From assembly GCA_964400515.1 (NCBI GenBank), contig CAYNTJ010000002.1, positions 62,001-126,000 of the forward strand: a stretch of 64,000 bases of DNA, in the 5' to 3' direction. Of the stretch, positions 35,706-44,972 are shown piece after piece. Both the position numbers and the translations under genes were made by a program. Origin of the DNA: JAAYHV01 sp964400515 (GTDB taxonomy: Bacteria > Bacillota > Clostridia > Peptostreptococcales > Anaerovoracaceae). Numbering within the stretch: position 1 is the stretch's first letter; every line of letters begins with the position of its first letter. The notes beneath the pieces were generated by a model. The model did not search any database, was not told the DNA's origin, and saw only the letters and a list, made by a program, of their open reading frames with translations.

Positions 35706-38297
35706 ATGGACAAATTAGGATTAAACGAGATCAGAAAATTATTCATAGATTTTTTTGAAAGTAAAGGACATTATGTGGCAAAAAGTGCATCTTTAATACC
35801 TAAGGATGATAACAGTTTGCTAATTATAAATTCAGGGATGGCTCCGCTTAAGCCATATTTTGCAGGGGTGCTGACACCTCCTGCCAAAAGAATGACCACC
35901 TGTCAAAAATGTATAAGAACCGGAGACATTGAAAATGTAGGAGTAACATCGCGACATGCTACTTTTTTTGAAATGCTTGGTAATTTTAGTTTTGGAGACT
36001 ATTTCAAAGAACAGTCTTTGAGATGGGGCTGGGAATTTATAAATGATTATTTGCATATGCCTTTGGATAAATTATGGGCAACGGTTTACTTAGATGATGA
36101 TGAAGCATATGAAATATGGAAGCAAATAGGTATGCCCGAAGAAAGAATTGTAAGGTTGGGTAAGGATGATAATTTCTGGGAAATCGGTATAGGTCCTTGT
36201 GGCCCTTGTTCAGAAATATATTACGACAGAGGTGAGGAATACGGTTGCGGAAAAGAAGACTGTAAGCCCGGTTGTGATTGTGATAGATATATAGAGTTTT
36301 GGAACCATGTTTTTACTCAGTTTTCAAGGGAAGAGGATGGTAGCTATACGGATTTGGCTCACCCTAACATTGATACGGGAATGGGACTTGAAAGACTTGC
36401 TTGCATTATGCAAGGAGTTGATTCAATATTTGATGTGGACACCATTAAATATATATTAAATGGTGTAACGGATGTTGCAAAAGTGGACTACATGGACGGA
36501 AAGAATGAAACCGACTTAAGTGTACGAATTATAACCGATCATTTAAGGTCAATGGTATTTATGATAAGTGACGGTATTTTGCCTAGTAACGAGGGCAGGG
36601 GATATGTATTAAGAAGGATAATAAGAAGGGCTGCAAGACATGGCAAGCTTCTTGGAATTGAAGGGGTATTTTTAAAAGACCTGGCAGCTTTGGTGATTGA
36701 GATATCTAAGGATGCTTACCCTGAACTTTTGGAAAAGGAAGAATATATTAAAAAAATCATATTGATAGAGGAAGAAAAGTTTGCCCAAACCTTGGATCAA
36801 GGTATGCTAAAGCTAAAAACCTTTATCGATGAAATGAATGAGGAAAAAACTCATAAATTAGATGGAGAGCTGGCCTTTAAGCTTTATGATACTTATGGAT
36901 TCCCGGTGGAGCTAACCGAAGAAATACTTCTGGAGCATGGAAAAGCCATCGATATAGAAGGCTTTAAGGAAAATATGCAAAAGCAAAGGGAGATGGCCAG
37001 AAGCGGCAGGAAGTCTACAGAGGATGAAGCTTGGAAGGATTCTAAGGAATATAGCGATATACCTAAAACCCAGTTTATGGGATATGATGCAAACGAATCT
37101 ATTTCAAAGGTAATATACACTAAAGAAATAGGCGATGATAAACTGCTTATAATCCTTGATAAAACACCGTTTTATGCCACAAGCGGAGGCCAATTGGACG
37201 ACACGGGAATACTGTTTAATGACAGCTTTAATTGCTATGTTTATGATGTTATTAAAGAAAACGATATATTTATCCATATGGCAACCGATATAAACGGAGA
37301 AATTAAAGTAGGGGATGAGGTTACCGCGAAAATCGATGATGTCGTAAGAAACAGCACGGCAAGGAATCATAGCGCTACACATCTTTTACATAGGGCCTTA
37401 AGGGAAGTATTGGGGGACCATGTGCATCAATCGGGTTCTTTGGTATCAAACAAATATTTGAGATTTGATTTTAACCATTTCGAAGGTTTGAAAAAGGATG
37501 AATTGGAAAAAATTGAGGAAATTGTAAATGAAAAAATCAATTTATTCCTACCTGTAATAACGGAAGAAATGGATATAGACGAAGCAAAAAAGCATGGAGC
37601 AACCGCACTGTTTGGTGAGAAGTATAAGGATAAAGTAAGAGTAGTTACCATGGGCGATTACAGTAAAGAGCTATGTGGAGGCACCCATGTTAAAAATACC
37701 GGCTTTATAGGCAGCTTTAAAATAACCGGGGAATCTGGAATTGCCTCGGGAGTAAGAAGGATTGAAGCTGTGACCGGCAAGGAGTTACTAAACACCTTAA
37801 ATGAATACGAAAAGCTTTTAAATGAAATTTCTGACCATGCAAAATCAAATGTTATGGGATTACCTGAAAAGGTAATGGGTTTGATGGATGAAAATAAGCA
37901 GCTTAAGAAAAAAATAGAGGAATTAAATCAAGCAAAGATGGGTAATGCCCTCGATGATATTCTTAATTCTTCCGAAGAGATAAATGGAGTTAACCTTATT
38001 ACCAGGAAGTTTATTGATACGGATATAAACGCCCTAAGAAGCCTTACGGATGAAATAAAAGCATCAAACAAGAATACTATAATGGCTTTTGCCACGGTAA
38101 ATGACGGTAAAGTAATGTTTATTGTTTCCGTAAGCGATGATTTGGTTGAAAAAGGTTACCATGCAGGTAAATTAATAAAACCTATTGCAAATGCAGCAGG
38201 AGGAGGCGGCGGCGGTAAAGCCAACATGGCCCAAGCAGGCGCAAAGGATGTAAATAAAATAGATGAAGCGTTGGATATAGCAAAGACTTTATTATAG
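35706..38297 (+). CDS. alaS: alanyl-tRNA synthetase
   Basis: Charges tRNA-Ala and edits mischarged Ser and Gly. The 863-residue protein contains the class II core from residue 1 (EIRKLFIDFFESKGH), a tRNA-recognition middle, the editing domain with HSATHLLHRALREVLG near 556 and CGGTHVKNTG near 655, and a glycine-rich C-Ala domain (GGGGGGKANMAQAGG-like) at the end. No T-box leader is seen in the 45 bases upstream; only a TATAAT-containing short spacer. It heads the conserved alaS-ireB-ruvX group. Confidence 0.97.
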   Translation: MDKLGLNEIRKLFIDFFESKGHYVAKSASLIPKDDNSLLIINSGMAPLKPYFAGVLTPPAKRMTTCQKCIRTGDIENVGVTSRHATFFEMLGNFSFGDYFKEQSLRWGWEFINDYLHMPLDKLWATVYLDDDEAYEIWKQIGMPEERIVRLGKDDNFWEIGIGPCGPCSEIYYDRGEEYGCGKEDCKPGCDCDRYIEFWNHVFTQFSREEDGSYTDLAHPNIDTGMGLERLACIMQGVDSIFDVDTIKYILNGVTDVAKVDYMDGKNETDLSVRIITDHLRSMVFMISDGILPSNEGRGYVLRRIIRRAARHGKLLGIEGVFLKDLAALVIEISKDAYPELLEKEEYIKKIILIEEEKFAQTLDQGMLKLKTFIDEMNEEKTHKLDGELAFKLYDTYGFPVELTEEILLEHGKAIDIEGFKENMQKQREMARSGRKSTEDEAWKDSKEYSDIPKTQFMGYDANESISKVIYTKEIGDDKLLIILDKTPFYATSGGQLDDTGILFNDSFNCYVYDVIKENDIFIHMATDINGEIKVGDEVTAKIDDVVRNSTARNHSATHLLHRALREVLGDHVHQSGSLVSNKYLRFDFNHFEGLKKDELEKIEEIVNEKINLFLPVITEEMDIDEAKKHGATALFGEKYKDKVRVVTMGDYSKELCGGTHVKNTGFIGSFKITGESGIASGVRRIEAVTGKELLNTLNEYEKLLNEISDHAKSNVMGLPEKVMGLMDENKQLKKKIEELNQAKMGNALDDILNSSEEINGVNLITRKFIDTDINALRSLTDEIKASNKNTIMAFATVNDGKVMFIVSVSDDLVEKGYHAGKLIKPIANAAGGGGGGKANMAQAGAKDVNKIDEALDIAKTLL

Positions 38298-38306
38298 GAG
38301 GTCAAT

Positions 38307-38552
38307 ATGAAAAGAGATACATTAATGTTCAAAACCGAAAAGGCAGAAAAAAGATCTAACAGGGATATCCTAACCGAAGTATACAATGCTTTGGATGAAA
38401 GAGGATATAACGCCATCGATCAAATGGTGGGTTATATTACTTCGGGAGATCCTTCATACATCACAAGCCACAATAATGCCAGAAATCTCATAAGCAGAAT
38501 TGACAGGGATGAGCTTTTAGAAGAAGTTTTAAGGGAGTACTTGGGTAAATAG
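38307..38552 (+). CDS. ireB: IreB family regulatory phosphoprotein (DUF965)
   Basis: An 81-residue protein matching the family: a variable Thr-rich start (DTLMFKTEKAEK), then VYNALDERGYNAIDQMVGYITSGDPSYITSHNNAR. In enterococci the homologue is phosphorylated by the kinase IreK near the N-terminus and influences cephalosporin resistance. It is nine bases after alaS and one base before ruvX, the standard order in Firmicutes. The target Thr here is likely among the first residues, by family analogy. Confidence 0.95.
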   Translation: MKRDTLMFKTEKAEKRSNRDILTEVYNALDERGYNAIDQMVGYITSGDPSYITSHNNARNLISRIDRDELLEEVLREYLGK

Positions 38553-38553
38553 C

Positions 38554-38985
38554 ATGAGAATATTGGCACTTGATGTTGGGGATAAAACAATAGGAGTAGC
38601 AGTCAGTGATCCTTTAGGTATAACAGCTCAGGGTATTACTACCATAGAGAGAGTCGGTATCAAAAAAGACACCGGTAAGGTTGTTGATTACGTTAAGGAA
38701 TATGATTGTGAAACCGTTGTAATTGGCTTGCCTAAAAATTTAAACGGAACTGACAGTATACAGACAGAAAAGGTATATGAATTTAAAGAAAGACTGGAAA
38801 ATAAGCTTAGAAGTATGGGGCATTCTAAGGTTAATATTGATTGGCAGGACGAAAGGTTTACAACTAAAATAGCAGAAAGAGTACTAATAGATGCCGATGT
38901 CAAAAGAAAAGACAGAAAGAAAGTAATTGACAAGCAAGCGGCAGTTGTTATATTGCAGAGTTATTTGGATGGAAAGGGAAATTAA
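38554..38985 (+). CDS. ruvX: Holliday junction resolvase-like RuvX (YqgF)
   Basis: A 143-residue RNase H-fold nuclease, implicated in 16S rRNA 5' end processing in Escherichia coli and proposed as a resolvase. It shows the metal-binding aspartate at LALDVGDKTIGVAVSDPLG (residues 3-21), VIGLPKNLNG near 62 and the WQDERFTT motif near 104. It is translated one base after ireB. Its stop is just before the PurO-type gene. Confidence 0.95.
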   Translation: MRILALDVGDKTIGVAVSDPLGITAQGITTIERVGIKKDTGKVVDYVKEYDCETVVIGLPKNLNGTDSIQTEKVYEFKERLENKLRSMGHSKVNIDWQDERFTTKIAERVLIDADVKRKDRKKVIDKQAAVVILQSYLDGKGN

Positions 38986-38989
38986 GAAA

Positions 38990-39688
38990 ATGAGGTTAAT
39001 TGATTTAAAGGAAAACACTTATTTTGGCAGGGGGATAATTATAGGCAAAAATAGCCACAGTGCTGTTGTTGCTTATTTTATTATGGGAAGAAGTGAAAAC
39101 AGCAGAAACAGGTATTTTTTTGAAGAAAACAATAACGTAGCCATAGCACCCTATGATTTGGAAATGGAATTTGACCCAAGTTTGGTGGTTTATTATCCTG
39201 TTAAAACATACGATAATAAATTAATAGTTACAAACGGAGATCAAACCGATACCATATTCAACCATATATCAAAGAATTTATCCTTTGAAGAAGCATTAAG
39301 AACCAGGACTTTTGAGCCCGATGAACCTAATTATACTCCTAGGATAAGCGGTCTTTTGGAATTTGAAAAAAATGATTTTGCATATAGGCTTAGCATATTA
39401 AAGGCAAGTGATGACAAGGGCACATCATGCAGAAGACAATTTTTTGAATATACTCCTGAGGAATTTAAGGGTCATTTTATTCACACCTATAGAAATAACG
39501 ATAACCCATTGCCACCATTTGAAGGTGAGCCTAAGGAAATTGAAATAATAGATGATTTTGATGAATTCGGAAATACCATATGGAATAATTTAAATCAGGA
39601 TAACAAGATATCCTTGATGGTTAAATTTATTGACTTAAAGACAAAAAAAACAAGAACCAGAATATATAATAAAAGAAAGGGCGACTAA
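38990..39688 (+). CDS. purO: IMP cyclohydrolase, PurO-type
   Basis: A 232-residue protein resembling the archaeal-type IMP cyclohydrolase that closes FAICAR to IMP. Family segments seen are YFGRGIIIGKNSHSAVVAYFIMGRS (residues 11-35), RNRYF, and the later region with YTPRISG near 125. It is not related to the MGS-like cyclohydrolase domain of PurH. Context supports the call: purB and a stand-alone AICAR transformylase follow. The start at 38990 is the first methionine matching the family N-terminus. A ribosome binding site (GGAAAGGGAA) lies just upstream; the stop overlaps purB by one base. Confidence 0.85.
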   Translation: MRLIDLKENTYFGRGIIIGKNSHSAVVAYFIMGRSENSRNRYFFEENNNVAIAPYDLEMEFDPSLVVYYPVKTYDNKLIVTNGDQTDTIFNHISKNLSFEEALRTRTFEPDEPNYTPRISGLLEFEKNDFAYRLSILKASDDKGTSCRRQFFEYTPEEFKGHFIHTYRNNDNPLPPFEGEPKEIEIIDDFDEFGNTIWNNLNQDNKISLMVKFIDLKTKKTRTRIYNKRKGD

Positions 39689-41124
39689 TGGATAATACAA
39701 ATATTTACATGTCACCATTTTCTACTCGCTATGCGAGTAATGAAATGAAGTACATCTTTTCGGAAGAAAAAAAATTCACAACATGGCATGAGCTATGGAT
39801 AGCGCTTGCTAAGGCTGAACACGAACTTGGGCTAAATGTGACCAAAGAGCAAATTGATGAAATGATTGAAAATAAGGATATCATTGATTTTGAAGTGGCA
39901 AAGGCCAGGGAAAAAGAAGTAAGACATGATGTAATGAGCCACATCTATGCCTATGGAAAGAGATGCAAAAAGGCTGAACCCATCATCCATCTTGGTGCCA
40001 CATCATGTTATGTCGGGGATAATACGGATATTATTTTGATGAAGGAAGCCCTTACTCTAACTAACAAAAAACTGTTACAGGTAATAAAAAACCTATCGGA
40101 ATTTGCAGATAAGCATAAAGAACTTCCTTGTTTAGGTTATACCCATTTGCAACCGGCCCAGCTTACCACCGTGGGAAAAAGAACGACCCTATGGATATAT
40201 GATCTTTATCTTGATTTTAAAGAGATTGAAAGAAAAATAGATGAGCTGCTTTTACTGGGTTCTAAGGGAACCACCGGTACTCAAGCCAGCTTTATGGAGC
40301 TTTTCAACGGGGATGAATCCAAGGTTAAAAGAATAGATGACCTTATAGCTAAGGAAATGGGTTTTAATGGTTGCGTGCCCGTATCAGGTCAAACATATTC
40401 CCGTAAAGTAGATAGTATGGTGCTTTACATATTATCCGGAGTGGCACAAAGTGCTTCTAAGTTTTCCAATGATATGAGAATACTTCAATCCTTTGGAGAA
40501 ATGGAAGAACCCTTCGAAAAAAATCAGATAGGTTCATCGGCAATGCCATATAAAAGAAATCCCATGAGATCGGAAAGAATTACATCCATTGCAAGATACG
40601 TCATATTAGATTCATTAAATCCTGCAATTACCGCAGCTACCCAATGGTTTGAACGTACTTTGGATGATTCTGCTAATAAGAGGGTGTCCATACCGGAAGC
40701 ATTTTTGGCTGTGGATTCCATATTAAACCTTTACATTAACATTACCAGTGATATGGTGGTATACCCTAAGGTAATAGAGGGAAGAATAATGGAAAAATTA
40801 CCCTTTATCGCCACTGAAAATATCATGATGGAAGCTGTTAAAAGGGGCGGTAACAGACAAGAGCTTCATGAAAGATTAAGGGTACATTCTCATGCAGCTA
40901 CTTTAAAGGTAAAGACTGAGGGTACCGGTAATGATCTTGTGGATAGAATAGCTAATGATAAAGATTTTATGTTAACCAAAGAGGAGATACTAAAGCAGCT
41001 TGATCCTAAGCTATATACCGGAAGGAGCTCTTCCCAGGTAACTGAATTTTTAAATGAATATATTAAACCTATATTAAATGAATATTCAATGAGGGAAAAT
41101 ATTACTACTGAGATTAATGTTTAA
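39688..41124 (+). CDS. purB: adenylosuccinate lyase
   Basis: Cleaves SAICAR to AICAR and adenylosuccinate to AMP, both with release of fumarate. The 478-residue protein has the N-terminal SPFSTRYAS substrate region, the HLGATSCYVGDN motif near 98, HLQPAQLTTVGKR near 150, and the superfamily signature GSSAMPYKRNPMRSE near 283 carrying the catalytic serine loop. It overlaps purO by one base and lies 11 bases before the AICAR transformylase. Confidence 0.96.
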   Translation: MDNTNIYMSPFSTRYASNEMKYIFSEEKKFTTWHELWIALAKAEHELGLNVTKEQIDEMIENKDIIDFEVAKAREKEVRHDVMSHIYAYGKRCKKAEPIIHLGATSCYVGDNTDIILMKEALTLTNKKLLQVIKNLSEFADKHKELPCLGYTHLQPAQLTTVGKRTTLWIYDLYLDFKEIERKIDELLLLGSKGTTGTQASFMELFNGDESKVKRIDDLIAKEMGFNGCVPVSGQTYSRKVDSMVLYILSGVAQSASKFSNDMRILQSFGEMEEPFEKNQIGSSAMPYKRNPMRSERITSIARYVILDSLNPAITAATQWFERTLDDSANKRVSIPEAFLAVDSILNLYINITSDMVVYPKVIEGRIMEKLPFIATENIMMEAVKRGGNRQELHERLRVHSHAATLKVKTEGTGNDLVDRIANDKDFMLTKEEILKQLDPKLYTGRSSSQVTEFLNEYIKPILNEYSMRENITTEINV

Positions 41125-41135
41125 GGGGGCACATT

Positions 41136-42314
41136 ATGAATTTAAAGTATGGATGTAATCCAAATCAAAAACCTGCCAGTGTTTATATGGATGATGGTAG
41201 AGATTTGCCGTTTGAAGTATTAAACGGCAATCCCGGATATATAAATCTGATGGATGCACTGAATGGTTGGCAGTTGGTGAAAGAAATTAAGGAAGCTACA
41301 GGAAAACCTGCGGCGGCATCCTTTAAGCATGTCAGTCCGACTGCTGCTGCTATTGGAAATAAGATGAGTGAAAACCTTAAAAAGGCTTGTTTTGTGGATG
41401 ATATAGAAGGATTAGACAAATCTGAAATTGCCACAGCCTATGCAAGGGCCAGAGGGGCGGACAGAATGTCCTCCTTTGGTGATTTTGTATCCCTAAGCGA
41501 TACCTGCGATGAGGTTACTGCAACTATTATAAAAAGGGAAGTTTCCGATGGTATTATTGCACCGGATTACACCAAAGAAGCTTTGGATATTCTAAAGGAA
41601 AAGAAAAAGGGCAATTATCTTGTGCTAAAAATGAATCCAAAATACTTACCCTTGGAAACCGAAAGAAAACATATATTCGGTGTTACCTTTGAGCAGAAAA
41701 GAAATGACATTAAAATAGGAAAAGAATGCCTTAGCAATATTGTAACTGAAAATAAGGAGCTTAATGAAGATGCAATAAATAATCTAATAATAGCTTCCAT
41801 AACACTTAAGTATACCCAGTCAAATTCAATAGCTTATGCTGTTGACGGACAAGTAATAGGCACCGGAGCCGGTCAGCAATCCAGAATACATTGCACAAGA
41901 CTTGCGGGAACAAAGGCTGACAACTGGCATTTAAGACAGTGTGAAAAGGTACTAAATCTTCCTTTTAAGCCGGAAACGGGCAGGGCAGTAAGGGATAATT
42001 TCATCGATAGATACATAGCTATGGAAGATACCCCCGAATCCTTATCAGAATTTGATTTTACGGATCTTTTTACCACAAGACCGGATATCTTTCTGTTACA
42101 TGAAAAAAGAGATATCTTAAACAAGGTTGATGGTGTAGCCCTGGCTTCAGATGCATTTTTCCCATTTGGTGATAACATTGAAAGGGCCAAGGAAAGCGGA
42201 GTTAAATATATAGTTGAACCCGGCGGCTCCATTAGAGATGATCAGGTAATAGAAACATGCAATAAATATGATATGGTAATGGTATTTAACGGAATAAGGT
42301 TATTCCATCATTAA
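41136..42314 (+). CDS. stand-alone AICAR transformylase
   Basis: A 392-residue protein that corresponds to the C-terminal half of PurH: it formylates AICAR with 10-formyl-tetrahydrofolate. Signatures: LKYGCNPNQKPA at the start, LNGNPGYINLMDALNGW near 30, ASFKHVSPTAAAIG near 65 with the conserved Lys-His pair, and SDAFFPFGDNIE near 345. There is no MGS-like cyclohydrolase domain at the N-terminus. With PurO-like protein upstream it splits the usual bifunctional PurH into two genes. Confidence 0.92.
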   Translation: MNLKYGCNPNQKPASVYMDDGRDLPFEVLNGNPGYINLMDALNGWQLVKEIKEATGKPAAASFKHVSPTAAAIGNKMSENLKKACFVDDIEGLDKSEIATAYARARGADRMSSFGDFVSLSDTCDEVTATIIKREVSDGIIAPDYTKEALDILKEKKKGNYLVLKMNPKYLPLETERKHIFGVTFEQKRNDIKIGKECLSNIVTENKELNEDAINNLIIASITLKYTQSNSIAYAVDGQVIGTGAGQQSRIHCTRLAGTKADNWHLRQCEKVLNLPFKPETGRAVRDNFIDRYIAMEDTPESLSEFDFTDLFTTRPDIFLLHEKRDILNKVDGVALASDAFFPFGDNIERAKESGVKYIVEPGGSIRDDQVIETCNKYDMVMVFNGIRLFHH

Positions 42315-42316
42315 TT

Positions 42317-43066
42317 ATGAATAAATATATATTATTAATTGAAAAAGAAATAGAAAAACTAAATAATGGGGAAGTTGAATTTTTAGAACTAAACGATCAG
42401 TCAGAGGTAAATGATATCATTAAGGTAAATGATAAAATAGATACCCTGGTAAAAAACAGTATTATTAAAATAACCAAGGCCATAAGACTTAAAAGTATAG
42501 AAAAAAAATACACTATAAATATAAAAGCCTTGGAAAAAGAAATTAATTATACTAATATTACCGCTTTTGATAAAGATTCTAAAAAATTATATGAAAAGGG
42601 TAGGAACCTAACATATAAGGAAGGTCTTATTTTAGGTGCCTTTGGCATAGGTATTCCTGATTTACCCATATTTTTAAGTATTATTCTAAAAAGCATGTAT
42701 TCCATGGCTGCAGTTTACGGATTTGATTACAAATCAGAATTCGAAAAGCTTTACATATTAAAGCTATTGCAGGCATCCTTGTCAAAGGGCATAAATCGCA
42801 TGGAATATTTTAGGGAGCTGGATAACTTTCTTATAAATAAGGATACTAAGAATTTAAATGTTGATGAACTTTCTAAACTTATAACAAAAGAATTACTGGC
42901 AGCAAAACTTATTCAAGGTGTATTAATAGCCGGAGCTATAGGCGGGTATAGTAATAGAAACACATATAATAAAATAATTAGAGTCGCAAGATATAAATAC
43001 AGACAGAGATTTTTATATGAGCTAAGGGATAAGGTATTAGAAATAACCAAAGGGGAACATGCATAA
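42317..43066 (+). CDS. EcsC family protein
   Basis: A 249-residue protein with the EcsC pattern GRNLTYKEGLILGAFGIGIPDLPIFLSIILKSMYSMAAVYGFDY near the middle (shown by residues 95-140) and a second hydrophobic stretch near 195 (LLAAKLIQGVLIAGAIGG). It may associate with membranes through these segments. EcsC in Bacillus accompanies an ABC transporter, but no transporter is here and the biochemical role is not known. It follows the purine genes after two bases and ends before a terminator. Confidence 0.8.
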   Translation: MNKYILLIEKEIEKLNNGEVEFLELNDQSEVNDIIKVNDKIDTLVKNSIIKITKAIRLKSIEKKYTINIKALEKEINYTNITAFDKDSKKLYEKGRNLTYKEGLILGAFGIGIPDLPIFLSIILKSMYSMAAVYGFDYKSEFEKLYILKLLQASLSKGINRMEYFRELDNFLINKDTKNLNVDELSKLITKELLAAKLIQGVLIAGAIGGYSNRNTYNKIIRVARYKYRQRFLYELRDKVLEITKGEHA

Positions 43067-43114
43067 CTATTCCTTAAATCTTAATTTTGGGAATAGTTTA
43101 TAACAAAAGGAATG

Positions 43115-43137
43115 AACCAGGCGAAATGCCTGGTTTT
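43115..43137 (+). terminator. terminator after the purine/EcsC genes
   Basis: AACCAGGC, GAAAT, GCCTGGTT then TT. An additional imperfect pair ACTATTCC...GGGAATAGT lies just upstream at 43067-43098. Together they separate the plus-strand block from the minus-strand one. Confidence 0.75.
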
Positions 43138-43252
43138 CCAGTATGTTAGTTAGTGTTTGGTATTTTTAATATTTTAATAAATTATTTAAAGGTCTCACAG
43201 TACCTATCGATAAAATAAAATCGCTTAAATCGAAAATTAGAGCCTCACTTTT

Positions 43253-43576
43253 TTACACATTATCAGGATTTTCGGTTGGTACTAATAATATCTGTCCCGG
43301 GTATATAACCCCATCATCAATATCATTTAATTCAGCCAATTCATAAACAGCTTGTCTTGTATCCATGTCATTAGGCATATTTCTTTCGGCAATATTCCAT
43401 AATGTGTCACCGTAAGTAACTTCGATTTGTTTATAGTAAGTTTTAGATCCGCCGCTCACAGCATCTAAACCTATCATATGTATAATTAAAGTAGCAAGTA
43501 ATATCATTACTATTGTAACGAATATTATGAACCTAACCGGAGATACTATTCTATATTTCTTTTTCATGATACTCAC
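43253..43576 (-). CDS. YneA-like LysM membrane protein, SOS-controlled
   Basis: A 107-residue protein: a basic start (KKKYRIVSPVR), one membrane helix at about residues 14-33 (FIIFVTIVMILLATLIIHMIG), then a LysM domain (VTYGDTLWNIAERNMPNDMD...LNDIDDGVIYPGQILLVP) on the outside. This is the layout of YneA, the Bacillus division inhibitor made during the SOS response. Three LexA-like sites in its promoter support that role. The ATG follows GAGAGGTGA. lexA is not in the window, whereas in Bacillus yneA is divergent from lexA. Confidence 0.8.
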   Translation of the reverse strand: MSIMKKKYRIVSPVRFIIFVTIVMILLATLIIHMIGLDAVSGGSKTYYKQIEVTYGDTLWNIAERNMPNDMDTRQAVYELAELNDIDDGVIYPGQILLVPTENPDNV

Positions 43577-43584
43577 CTCTCTTT

Positions 43585-43659
43585 AGAACACTTGTTCTGA
43601 TATGTTATATTCTAACACCCGAACATATGTTTGTCAAGAGAAATATAAACAATTGTTCT
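43585..43659 (-). promoter_or_regulatory. SOS promoter with three LexA-like operators
   Basis: On the minus strand: TTGACA (43637-43632), 17 bases, TAGAAT (43614-43609). Operators: AGAACACTTGTTCT at 43585-43598 just after the start of transcription, CGAACATATGTTTG at 43620-43633 overlapping the spacer, and AAACAATTGTTC near 43648-43659 upstream of -35 with one arm mismatch. The first two each keep the GAAC-N4-GTT core. Confidence 0.85.
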
Positions 43660-43660
43660 T

Positions 43661-44134
43661 TTATTTACAAATATCGTAAAACCCGGTATTTCCAAGGTAT
43701 TCATTGAGTAAATTAGGTTTTAATTTGATTTGTACTCCCCTTTTTCCCCCGCTGATATAAATATATTCCACTAAAATTGCGTTTTCATCTATATATGTTT
43801 TATATTGCTTCTTCATTCCGATTGGGGAACACCCTCCCCTCATGTATCCCGTTAGGGGAAGTAAGTCCTTCATTTTAATCATTTCAATACTTTTTATATT
43901 TGCGGCTTTAGCTGCTTTCTTTAGATCAAGCTCCATATCCACGGGAATACAAAAAACATAATGCTCCTTATCATTACCTATGCATACTAAGGTTTTGAAT
44001 ACTTCATAATAAGAAAGACCCAAATTGTCAGCGGCATGTAGCCCTGATAGGTCTTTTTCATCATATTCGTATTCAGTTATATCATAATTGATATGGGCGG
44101 CATCTAAAAGCCTCATGGCGTTTGTCTTATTCAT
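43661..44134 (-). CDS. ybaK: YbaK/EbsC family Cys-tRNA(Pro) deacylase
   Basis: A 157-residue YbaK-type protein that removes cysteine from misacylated tRNA-Pro in trans. Signatures: TNAMRLLDAAHINYDI at residues 3-18, VFKTLVCIG near 45, and GYMRGGCSPIGMKK near 97, with the conserved lysine in FKTL. Its stop lies just beyond the LexA sites, so its transcript ends into the neighbouring promoter region. It could equally be called aminoacyl-tRNA deacylase, the broad family name. Confidence 0.92.
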   Translation of the reverse strand: MNKTNAMRLLDAAHINYDITEYEYDEKDLSGLHAADNLGLSYYEVFKTLVCIGNDKEHYVFCIPVDMELDLKKAAKAANIKSIEMIKMKDLLPLTGYMRGGCSPIGMKKQYKTYIDENAILVEYIYISGGKRGVQIKLKPNLLNEYLGNTGFYDICK

Positions 44135-44153
44135 TTACATAATACCTTTATCG

Positions 44154-44972
44154 TTAACTATCCTTGTTTTCCAGTCTATCTATGTAATTTATTAATCTCT
44201 TTCTGTTTTTGTAAAATACATAAGATATAATAATTGCAATTAATACCATTATGGCAAGACCTAGGTAATTTTCATTTTCCAGCATACTACCCATCAAAAG
44301 ACTCCCCATAATTCCCGGAGTCCTTCCTATGGTGGATATTATTATAAACGGCCTTATTTTAATCTCCGACAGGCCCGCTACATAACACATCAAATCCTTT
44401 GGAATCCCCGGTATTAAATATATGAGCAGTATGATTATGTAGGCTTTACCACTGTTTAGCTTTCTCATATATTCGTTGACTCTTTTTTCGCCAAATAATA
44501 TATGCAGGGCATCCTTACCTAAAAATTTAGCTATATTATAGGTTACCACAGTACCTATTATAGCTCCGATTATGGATATCAGGTATCCCTGCCAAAAACC
44601 ATACAAATAGCTGGATGCAAATTGTATCGGTTGTCCCGGCAGCATACATATTACTATTTGCAGCATCTGAAGCCCAATTAATATTAAGAATGCAATTCCT
44701 TTATGGGCTTCCAGCATTATCATAAGATCCTCTGTATTATTTAACTGACCAATCAGATCTTTATTTAGGGTAACAAGAAGTATAGGTATGATAATACTTA
44801 CAAAAAACAGCAGGCCAAGCTTCAAAAAAGCTATCAGCTTATCGTGCATGCTCGTTCTCTTTAAGTTATACCTTACATCACTGTAGAATATTCTACGTCC
44901 TTTTTTTCTGTTTTTACGCCTATCCTTGGAAAAGGCTCCAATTACTTTTTTGGGGTAAACTCTTTTTTTCAC
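44154..44972 (-). CDS. VTT-domain (TVP38/TMEM64, DedA-like) membrane protein
   Basis: A 272-residue protein with a very basic N-terminus (about 40 residues rich in Lys and Arg) and about six hydrophobic segments. The VTT pattern includes FASSYLYGFWQGYLISIIGAIIGT near residue 125 and YLIPGIPKDLMCYVAGLS near 185. Family members are linked to lipid scrambling or undecaprenyl-phosphate handling. The start is GTG at 44972, overlapping the upstream gene by four bases; the ribosome binding site is weak (AGAGG 12 bases away), so a start further in is possible. Confidence 0.85.
   Translation of the reverse strand: MKKRVYPKKVIGAFSKDRRKNRKKGRRIFYSDVRYNLKRTSMHDKLIAFLKLGLLFFVSIIIPILLVTLNKDLIGQLNNTEDLMIMLEAHKGIAFLILIGLQMLQIVICMLPGQPIQFASSYLYGFWQGYLISIIGAIIGTVVTYNIAKFLGKDALHILFGEKRVNEYMRKLNSGKAYIIILLIYLIPGIPKDLMCYVAGLSEIKIRPFIIISTIGRTPGIMGSLLMGSMLENENYLGLAIMVLIAIIISYVFYKNRKRLINYIDRLENKDS

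Noticed and set aside
38927..38990. Longer start for the PurO-type gene, overlapping ruvX
   Set aside because: The extra 21 residues are the ruvX sequence in another frame; the family N-terminus begins at 38990.
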